Below, one piece after another: positions 1 through 8,672 of a DNA stretch of 24,701 nt. Positions within the stretch are counted from its first letter, which is position 1. Each line of letters starts with the position of its first letter. Below the pieces are notes generated by a model. The model made no database searches. It was not told where the DNA came from and saw only the letters and a list, made by a program, of their open reading frames with translations. The DNA comes from Saccoglossus kowalevskii (lineage: Eukaryota > Hemichordata > Enteropneusta > Harrimaniidae): contig NW_003106096.1 of the NCBI RefSeq assembly GCF_000003605.2, positions 190,348 through 215,048 on the forward strand, in the 5' to 3' direction. A program made the translations under genes and the position numbers.

Positions 1-2689
1 TTTCTAGTTCTTTGCATGTTAATCATGTATGTTTACTACATCAAGGTTTATTTTGTCAAATTGCATTAATGTCTGAAAAAATAATTATTAAATATGTTTA
101 AAATGTGATATAATTTTTGAACACAGCTACTAAAATTTGAAAGCATAGTAAATTATTGATATTTTTGCGGAGCGACAGGTGCCATTAAATGATTGAATAA
201 AAAAGAGAAAATAAAAAATGAACATACTCGTGGAAACACCACTGTATTAAACCATATTTTAGTGGCCATTTTTGATTGGAAAATGAGCAAAATATATTTA
301 TAATTTTATACTTAATAAAAAATAATTCAGGTTTCAATTTTTTTTTTTCAGCAGCAGGTCACAAAACATAAATTGGCAAAGTTTCAATACATTCTCTTGT
401 CAAGAAAGTGTTAGCGGTGACCATCTTTAAACAGCTAACTCAACTTCATATTAAATATCATTCAGCAAATTTGACCCAAAAGCTGTTGTTTTTCCAATTA
501 CCAATCTTGGTTTTATCTTGGTATGCATTTCCACTATTGCCAAGTTTATTTTTCATGATAACATTAAATATTGTTTTTAGTTCATTTACCAACTTCTAAA
601 AATACATTGGACCCATTGAAAATATTGAACAAATATGGTACCAGTGCAGAGCATACGAGTGTGATGAAGAACAAAGCTACCTTACCTCCCCACAAATGAA
701 GTGAAGTGAGCCGATCAGGACTAGTTAAGGTCAGTAACTGTGAATGAAATGGCCACAGTTTGAGGTACATGCAGACTTCACATGATAGAGCGAACATTTC
801 TCAAATCTGTTTATGGTAAATTAGCTGAAGGAATTATCAATTTGATTTTGTCTTCTCAATTTCACTTATAAAGTTAACACCAGATGTAGAGGAAAATGAA
901 ATAAAGCTGATAGAATATCTGCGTGGAAACAATATACATGATAAACTAGAAATACACACAGGAATGGGGGGAATTCCTTCAATCTGCATGAAGTGCATGC
1001 ACTCACATAGACGCATAAAGTTGATGTACACACATTAAATCAAGAATAGAATTACATTAGCTGTATGGTATTTTTCATATCTAACACATACCAGAAGAAG
1101 CTAAAAAATGTACTGGGTTCATATGCGAATGATTTAACAAATTATTGACAGAATATTTTCTGTAATATGCCAGAAAGAAAAAAAACAGGAAAATTCATAA
1201 AAACTTTCTTACAAAAATATTCATTGAATATTCAAATTTGGATTTTGATTAATTTCCATGGAAACTAATTTTAATCATTTAAGGTATGTGTACTATAAGA
1301 ATATATGAAGAAAATATTTAGAGAGGACTGGTTGAAATAAGGTTTAGCATTGACACTATTGGCTGCTGAAGGCTGCTTGCACCAACCCTTTCAAACAGTA
1401 CAAACATTCAAATGCACAGGGTTATCTACTACATCAGTTCAAAAGTCAAATAAAATCTTCCTTAATTTAAGATAGACAATAGATGAGACCACTAGTCCCT
1501 TCAAGTTTTTTTCACATTCTAGCAAGTTGTGTACTGGCTGTGTAGCACCCAGTAATTGAAAACACCATATACCAGTCAAAGTAATTCACTCTGGCAAACA
1601 GGGAGGATTAAATAATTAGTTGAAGGATGTTTACAAATAGAAAACATACACATAATGGTACTATTTTCCAGCCCGCTGAGTACAGGCTGCTTTCTATAAA
1701 AATTAAATAAATTGGCAATGTACCTACAAAAAAAAGTGTGAATTTGAGGCAGGAAAATTAAATAACACAATCAAATGTCCTTATTTAAGAAAGTTGGTAC
1801 AACTCTTACAAACAACCTGAATTTTATTTTACTAAATGGCTTCACTAGCAAAGAAGTACATTCTGATTATTAACACCTAAAAAAGTGACTTTTTGCAAAT
1901 CCCTAATAAATGAAATAATGTAAAATTCTTTATTAATGCTGGAATTATTTTTTGCTGAAAAAACATTTTTGGTGTTCTATATGAAGTTTATAATTTCACT
2001 GATTTTTGGTGAGTTGACTGAAAAAAACAGGGGATATTATTTTCACTGAATCATTCAGTCAGTAAAAAAAATCCAAGAGAAAACTTCTTGCAGTAAACCA
2101 AAATAATCAGCGCTAAGTTTCCATTGGGTATCTTTTTAAAAACATGTTTTTCTACTTCATACCAAGAATTCTCTTTTTTTGCTGACAGTCTGAGTCAGTG
2201 CTTCCACCCCTGAACATTAGTCTAACCCAAGCTGCCAGTTTCTATTTATGATTTCTACCACAAATCTTGTCATCACAGTTGACCTTTGACACAGCAGATT
2301 TGCACTCAGCACATTCTGCTCCCATATATGGTCACTACTGTACAAGTCAGAGAAAACATTACTTATTGGTAGCTCATGAAATAATATCTTTTCCGGCAGA
2401 TCAAAGGAATCTCATACATTTAAGTGGTGACTGGTAACACAGCTAGATACTCAAGTAAGGCCATGATACCCCTACAGTTTAGTTATTTTTATTAACCTGT
2501 TTATTCTTGATTATTCAAGTTCTCATGCAGAACCAGATGGTTTGGTATAGGAGTCTTGACCGAGGCAAAACTAGGTTGTGTCAAAAATTTTATTTTTTAA
2601 AGTCGTGAATAATTGTCTTCATAACAGAGATTTAAAAAAAACAAAATGTTAAAAAACGTTAATGAGGAGATTGGCCAATAGAAACTACT
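1..2689. other. Non-coding, no gene recognised
   Basis: AT-rich sequence with only short chance open frames. No filamin signatures (GPGLE, DNGDGT, SPF) appear on the minus strand. It is presumably part of the long intron after repeat 15 or, if the candidate exon at 7289 starts another gene, an intron of that gene. One X-box-like word (ATTTCCATGGAAAC) is at 1252-1265. Confidence 0.6.
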
Positions 2690-2865
2690 GTAAAATCTGT
2701 ATTAGAAGACATGGCTTCTATTAAAATGGTACAATGCAACAGAGGGGATACAGCCTCTATTAGAGCATCTACACATATGAGAAATGGTGAATTTTAGATT
2801 CTCAATTATTCAAAAAGAATGGGTGCGACTTCTATTAGGGATGCAGCTTCTAATACAGATTTTAC
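2690..2865. mobile_element. MITE-like element with 19-bp perfect terminal inverted repeats
   Basis: GTAAAATCTGTATTAGAAG (2690-2708) and its exact reverse complement (2847-2865) bound a 176-bp segment, and the match extends outward with two mismatches. The interior repeats the word (g)cttctatta or cctctatta several times, so the whole could also fold as a long hairpin. No coding capacity. I could not settle a target-site duplication. Confidence 0.6.
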
Positions 2866-3501
2866 GGTAAGGGGTTTGCAGGAAAAACAAATCTAAAAAA
2901 AAAAAAAAATTCTACAATGACAAAAAAAGGACACAAAACAAAATTAAAGCAACATCACACTGTAGAATATCAAGTATATCAGAGACTACAATAGTGACTA
3001 CCAGTAACCAAAATTACAATTATTCACACATTAGACATTAAAATTTTTGATGCAGTGAAATATTTTATAATATTTTGATGCCTAGCTATCTCTGGTATGG
3101 ACAATTGATGTGTCCAATTAAAATTCTATAGAATTCAATCAGCTCAACTTGATCATCAGCAATCTCTTGCCTCCAATTATCTCTGTGACAGTTACTATAT
3201 TTAGGATAACTATGCCTCAAGACCATTAGATTCATACATTACAGGTAGACATATTAGCATGTCTACCTTCATCCATATACTTTCCTCCCAAATTTACCTG
3301 ATTTATGTCAGTAAAATATCAAAGGGGACACAATGCATGTAAATATTCATGAAATAACTATTGCCATGCTTGCCTTCATAATTAGAAAACAAAACAAAAC
3401 AAAAACAATTTTGCTGTGATTTTTTGTGATTGTTAGTTTGCGAGTCTAGGCCAGTGCTCTCCGCTACCTGCTTTTTGACATTCAATCTGCATTTACAAAA
3501 T

Positions 3502-3520
3502 TGGCTCTCTCAGAGAGCCA
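3502..3520. repeat. Perfect 19-bp palindromic hairpin
   Basis: TGGCTCTCT and AGAGAGCCA flank a single central C, giving a 9-bp stem with essentially no loop. It sits 20 bases before the GAGTT array. Confidence 0.8.
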
Positions 3521-3540
3521 TGGAACGGCACTGCTGTGAT

Positions 3541-3575
3541 GAGTTGAGTTGAGTTGAGTTGAGTTGAGTTGAGTT
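3541..3575. repeat. Pentanucleotide microsatellite (GAGTT)7
   Basis: Seven perfect copies of gagtt run from 3541. They follow closely after a 19-bp hairpin at 3502-3520. Confidence 0.97.
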
Positions 3576-3888
3576 TGTCACATATTTTGTGTGTTTTGAC
3601 ACTATATCTAAATATAAAGTATAGTGTATTTGTTAAAAAAAAAAATGCAACACACAAGGTGGCACTAGTTGTGTTTGTAATAAGTAATTCTTTGTCTGAC
3701 TGAAGCTGCTGAAATTGTGTTTATAAAACTATGGAGGTAAAAAAGGCATCCAAAATAAAATTCAATTACTGCTTGAATTCAACTTGTATTTGCTTTGCTT
3801 TGATTGACAATGAGCTCTTCGGGTTGCTAAAACTGCATGTTCACCTCTGTCGGATTGAATATTTGTACAATGTATATACTAATTCTTG

Positions 3889-3902
3889 ACACTAGAGGGC
3901 AG
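3889..3902 (+). promoter_or_regulatory. CTCF-like motif
   Basis: ACACTAGAGGGCAG differs from the general CTCF core consensus CCASYAGRKGGCRS at one position only. It is a sequence match and binding is unproven. Weaker similar cores lie at about 4361 and 4558, and in the inverted repeat at 20470. Confidence 0.35.
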
Positions 3903-4577
3903 TAAACATACATGTACACAGCAGAAGAGGAAGCAAATAGAAAATAGGACAATACCAGACTTCATTACACACAAGTATTAAAATAACAAATTAAAATATA
4001 TTGGCATTTACTAGCAACATATTTTGGATAAAACTTGTTTACTTATTATGATGAGATTATGCATGTATTTTTTGCCAAGCAAATCAACTCTCTCAGCAAA
4101 TTTAAACTGTGCATACTGTCCAATAATAAGCAGAAGTCCCCGTGTTCTTGCCTCTCACTTTGAATGACAGTAAAAAAGAAATTAGGGACAACAAGTTAAA
4201 AAATAATGAATATTTCACAATAGAGTATCCAATTCATGCCAGCTAAGAGAGAAATTTATGATTTTCATAATTAAGTCAAACGCACATTAATATTACAATT
4301 TTTGTGTAGAATAAAACTATTTTCCCATCAACTTTGTAGCTGACACACACTACAATAAACAGCGCCCCCAGTGTCGCTGTCAAGAAAATAACAGATGTAG
4401 GCCACCAAAAAAAAAACAAAAAAATTATTTTCTAAAAATTGAAAATTAAAGATTCTTATAAAATTTTATTTCAGATTTCCCTGAACATTGAATTTTATCC
4501 TTTCATACAGCAGGAATTAGGATTGTGCTTGTGAGGGAGTCCATCTAATTCAGGTAGAGCGCCCTCACACATCAAAA

Positions 4578-5290
4578 AACAAGCAGCCTGTCGACTGAGA
4601 TAGCTCCGCTATTAGCAATGCACATGGCAATTAAAGAACAGAAGATATCATTAGAAAATGAACAAATCTGAGAGAGGTCCACATGTAGTACCTATATGTA
4701 TAATATATCAAAGCAATTGGATTTGCGGTTTTCAACAAGAAGTCGAAAATATCACTTTTTACCAAAAATTACAAAAAATATTCATCAAAATTAGAGAATT
4801 AAAGATATCATCATGAAATGAACAAATGTGAGAGAGGTCCACATGTAGTACCCATATATGTAATATCAAAGCAATTGGACTTGCGGTTTTCAACAAGAAG
4901 TCGAAAATATCACTTTTTACCAAAAATGACAAATATTCATCAAAATTAGATAATTGAAGATATCATCACGAAATGAACAAATCTGAGAAAGGTCCACATG
5001 TAGCATCTATATATGTAATATCAAAGCAATTGGACTTGCGGTTTTTAGCAAGAAGTCAAAAATATCACTATTTACCAAAAATGACAAAAATAATCACCAA
5101 AATTATAGAATTGAGGATATCATCACAAAATGAACAAATCTGAGAAAGGTCTACCCAAGGTACATATATACCAAGTATTAAAGCATTCAGGCTTGTAGTT
5201 TTCAAGAAGAAGTCGAAAAAGTAAAACATTGACACGGACGACGACGACGGACAATCACTCAGATGATAAGCTCCGCTCGACAAAGTTGAC
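4578..5290. repeat. Dispersed repeat, full copy, with four ~157-bp internal tandem units
   Basis: The element starts at about AACAAGCAGCCTGTC. It contains four tandem units marked by the word GATATCA at 4643, 4804, 4959 and 5116 (spacing 161, 155, 157). It ends with a GACGACGACGACGGAC tract and GATAAGCTCCGCTCGAC. The start also holds GATAGCTCCGCT, so the two ends share a direct, not inverted, similarity. A second copy lies at the right edge of the window. No coding capacity is seen, so it is non-autonomous or satellite-like. Confidence 0.85.
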
Positions 5291-5329
5291 AGCGTAGCTT
5301 AAAATGCTGTTATCAATTGTGATCTACAG

Positions 5330-5550
5330 AATTCGTGAAGTTTTTGCTAAAATGACAAAAAAAAATCACTAAAAATAGAGAATTCAATATATATCACGAA
5401 ATAAACAAATCTGATAGAAGCCTGTCTAAGCAAATAGAAAGGCAGTTTTCAAGAGAAGTGAAAAATATGATTGTTTTTTATCTAAAATGACAAAAATAGA
5501 AAATTAAGTAATTGTCATGAAACAAACTATTAAATCTGAAGTGTTGAGGC
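5330..5550. repeat. Older, degenerate units of the same dispersed repeat
   Basis: Just after the well-preserved copy, the sequence again shows aaatgacaaa, aacaaatctga, ggcagttttcaaga and gaagtgaaaaatat in the same order as the units at 4643-5230. Many substitutions and gaps make these units look older than the adjoining copy. Confidence 0.55.
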
Positions 5551-7288
5551 AAATCGGCTGGTAGTTTTAAAGAACATACTGTGTTCAACAAGAAATTACC
5601 TATCAAAGATTATTGTCATTACTAAGTTCTTCCCATCACAGTTTATATGGTTGTTACTATGGTGATTTGCAATTATTAGTGATGTCTAATGTCCCCAGGG
5701 CTTTGAACTTGCTAGTGAACTTGCTTACAAGAAATGCAACACACAATTGGTAACAATAATTCACATCTACTTAAAACTGATTGAACAACAACTTTCTCAA
5801 CAAAACGTTTGATATACTTTGAATCAAAACTACTCGGTACTCAAGGTATTGAACCTACATAATCAATAACTGTACTCAACTGATTTAGCACCCATCGTTG
5901 ACTAAGCACCCATCCTTGACTAAGCACCCACTACTTTCTATTTCTGGATTTAAGTTTGATTTAACACTCGCACCTGCTGAAACTCCCAAATTTGACGGTA
6001 ACGTCATGAAACCTGATCATGCAACATTGTTGTACTTTTTAAAATAATTAGTGTCCATTGTGAAGATCATGAATAATTAGAAATTCCAGGACAATTGCCT
6101 CAATATGTCACAGCATTCTGATTGCTTTATAACAGACCTGCAGAACAACATGTTGAAAATTGCTTTGCAAAGGTTTGTGTATGATCGTAACATCTGACAA
6201 CCAAGATAAAGATCTTGACTTCAATGGTTTTCCAAAAGACCATAATAAATTTTACACCATAAATTTTTATGATATTTAAATAATATTGTAGTAAAATGTG
6301 TTTATTTGATTGAGAACATTTGTTGGTTTTGTAAAAGTGTTGTCGAAATCAATTTCGAAATTTTGTCATCAAAGGGGTGTAATGTAATATCTGGCACATG
6401 GTGAATGAAAATTTGGATAATTGGTCATTTGGATAATTTTTCATGGGGATGGGAGATGGTGGGGAAGTGGTGGTGCTTGAGTGCTTAAGTGCCCACCCAT
6501 AAAAACTAAATGCTAAGTCAGTCAAGTAAAGTATTAACAACAACAATACAACCACCATAGGCAAAGTTTCCCTTTATTCCTTTGTTTTCAGGCTAACAGC
6601 AAGATTTATTCCTGATTCACTTGTGAATTAATTTAATTTACTTGTCAGAGTTATTGTTTGTTTATAAGAACAAGTCTTGTATCAATTTTACCATAAAAGA
6701 ATACATGTTAATGATTACCACTGCGAGACACTAAACCAGGAAGTAGAACTATCAAATCACTAATGTATTAGATAATATGCACTGATTGAACAGAGTATTT
6801 ATGTAATAATAATTACTGTACAATGTGTCTTTTTAGCTAGCACATTGTTTTAGCTAATTTAGCTAATCTGCAATTTTGCTAATTCAAGATGTAGTTGATT
6901 TAACAGAAAAGATATTCTTACAATGAGCTTGTTGACACTGATTAAGCTAAATTGAGATTCTGGTGAGTTGAGTCAAATTTGCTAAATTTACATGTACATA
7001 CAGCAATTTCAACACGTTTTACAGTTACCTGTAAGAATTACATACAGCTTTACATACATTTGTACAAGATATATTAAAGCCATTGGAATAAGGCAAAATG
7101 ACTTGGCTAATCATACATTAGGTTGGTTACAAACAAACAAAGTTTATTACTTCCAAACTAAGCTCATAACATTTTCTAGTAATTACCTGCATTTCAATAC
7201 AAATTTCAGTCTTTGAATTTTGTGTCAATCAACGGAACTAAGTTTAATCTCTGTTGTAATAAACCAGCACGTTAAAAGTCATACTCAC
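5551..7288. other. Non-coding, no gene recognised
   Basis: Contains the 18-bp tandem repeat at 5887 and repeated ttagctaa words near 6840-6890. The short open frames here have no family resemblance. Confidence 0.6.
5887..5931. repeat. 18-bp tandem repeat, about 2.5 copies
   Basis: Copies of agcacccatcgttgacta begin at 5887, 5905 and 5923. The second has one substitution and the third is partial. Confidence 0.85.
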
Positions 7289-7426
7289 ATATTTTTGAAA
7301 TTTCTTCCTCAATTTAGCGATCCGTGACTGAACTTTGACAGATGGCAATGAGGGAGCAACAGCTGGGGGCTGCTGTTCATCGGGATTTGTCAAAAATAAC
7401 AAATAGTATGTGTGTCTTCGAGCCAT
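7289..7426 (-). CDS. Candidate coding exon: filamin hinge-like exon or first exon of another gene
   Basis: An ATG at 7424-7426 in a favourable context (CCAAAATGG) opens MARRHTYYLLFLTNPDEQ, then a Pro-rich stretch and the basic KVQSRIAKLRKKFQKY. It runs into a consensus donor, gtgagt, at 7288. Two readings fit. (1) First coding exon of an unrecognised gene, starting at the ATG. (2) An internal filamin exon of 84 bp (7289-7372) using the acceptor gaacag. It would be phase 0 at both ends, matching the phase-0 end of the repeat 15 exon, and QPPAVAPSLPSV is loosely reminiscent of the vertebrate Pro/Gln-rich hinge 1. The basic tail is not hinge-like. I do not recognise the protein. It may also be a chance open frame. 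Confidence 0.35.
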
Positions 7427-8421
7427 TTTGGTTTTATCAATACAATGTAAAAAACCTGAACTTTGTCACTACAAAATTATTATTGTTGTTAGGTACGTGA
7501 TAACATGTTTGCCCAATCCATGAATTGGGTTACCTAACTTCTGCTATTTACACAGCCGTGTCAACAAATGGGCCATAGATTGGATGCCAGAGTACAAACA
7601 GAAAATAGATCATTACTTTGATGTAGGAAATAAATACCCATTTTTAATTCAAAATTAACCACATTGGCCAATATAACCTTGAAAAAGACAGAGTGAATAC
7701 ACATCCTCTAATAAAACCCAACACCTCCCACCCCACCCAAAGATTTGGTGTGTGTGTGTGTGTGTGCATGTGTGTGGGGAAGGGGGTCACAGGTCAAGAA
7801 ATGTTTCCCTGTTGCATGATTGATTTGCAACAAGCTTCTAACATAATCAAGGAATTCATGTAATGAAGATGGAAACAGTAGCTTAAGATTAGAGTTAGAG
7901 AGATATTCAGCTGTCAGCAATATGTACATCATGAAAACAATAAAATACAGAGAGGCCCCAGCATTACATAGAAGGCATTCTGAAGATCTATGCCATGGTT
8001 CAGATATCAACAGATAATTGATCTAACTACTGATAAATTTAGATGGCCCATAATTAAACAGTTTTATTATTTTAGTATTATTATTTGAACTGTATACATG
8101 AGTGATGGCTATTGCAATGTAGCCAGTCTACATTACCATGACTGCATGACAATGCACCTAATCACACATACTAGTCATAATTCATGACACTTCATACTTT
8201 GTGTATGACACAATCACGAATCTAGCAACCATCTCTATATAGTTGTTATACAATTACATCATTCTTTTACACAATTCACCAGCATTCATACAAACAACCA
8301 AATTTGATATCGTTGTTCTTAGAAGCCATAATATATAAGTTCATAATATATACACACAAGCATACTACAGACAAAAATACAGAAACATAAAAGTTGTTTT
8401 TTGCAAGAATTCATGACTCAC
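7427..8421. other. Intron following the repeat 15 exon
   Basis: Starts with the gtgagt donor at its high end. Apart from the GT microsatellite I see nothing. If the candidate exon at 7289 starts a gene, its promoter would lie at the low-coordinate end here, but no clear TATA or initiator is visible. Confidence 0.55.
7748..7777. repeat. GT dinucleotide microsatellite
   Basis: An alternating tg tract with a single interruption (gcatg), followed by a G-rich run. It accounts for a His-Thr repeat in the reverse-strand open frame at this place. Confidence 0.95.
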
Positions 8422-8672
8422 CACAACTCTGAATGGACCACCAGTGATTGCAACACCACCAAACTTGATGTCTAAAGTATACCGACCAGAGGCTGGACAT
8501 GTCCATACAATATCAAATGTACCATCACCATTATCAACCACTTTAACATCGCCCACATCAGTACCATCAGGTGCAGTAACCGTGGCAGTGACATGCCCTT
8601 TACCAGCATCTTCAGAGTTCACCTTGATGATGGTCTCCTCATGCACAGTGACAGTCTTTGTGATTGTTTCTC
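8422..8672 (-). CDS. FLN: Filamin exon: repeat 15
   Basis: The reading is [60 protein letters not shown], then [18 protein letters not shown]. It aligns with vertebrate repeat 15 (EETVITVDTKAAGKGKVTCT...ENEDGTFDIFYTAPQPGKY). The usual closing IPNSPF is replaced by AITGGPF, so the serine before PF is a glycine. Acceptor ttcacag before GAGAAAC; donor GTTGTG followed by the consensus gtgagt in phase 0. It is the last filamin exon I can recognise. Reading on into the intron would add about 18 codons before a stop near 8365. Confidence 0.94.

Larger units (their letters stand above)
2866..4577. other. Non-coding stretch with simple repeats
   Basis: Holds the hairpin at 3502, the GAGTT array and the CTCF-like motif listed separately, plus several A-runs. 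A 7-bp inverted repeat (gtgaggg at 4531, ccctcac at 4562) lies just before the dispersed repeat. No exon seen. Confidence 0.6.

Noticed and set aside
408-599. Plus-strand hydrophobic open frame of 63 codons
   Set aside because: AT-rich chance frame. No promoter, splice or family evidence.
2893-2910. A-run considered as a retrotransposon or pseudogene tail
   Set aside because: Many similar A-runs occur throughout. No upstream coding remnant or target duplication was seen.
5068-5283. Minus-strand open frame with a Ser run
   Set aside because: Generated by the dispersed repeat and its GACGACGACG tract.
7708-8010. Minus-strand open frame of 100 codons with a His-Thr repeat
   Set aside because: The His-Thr part is the GT microsatellite. 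The rest is AT-rich with no family resemblance.
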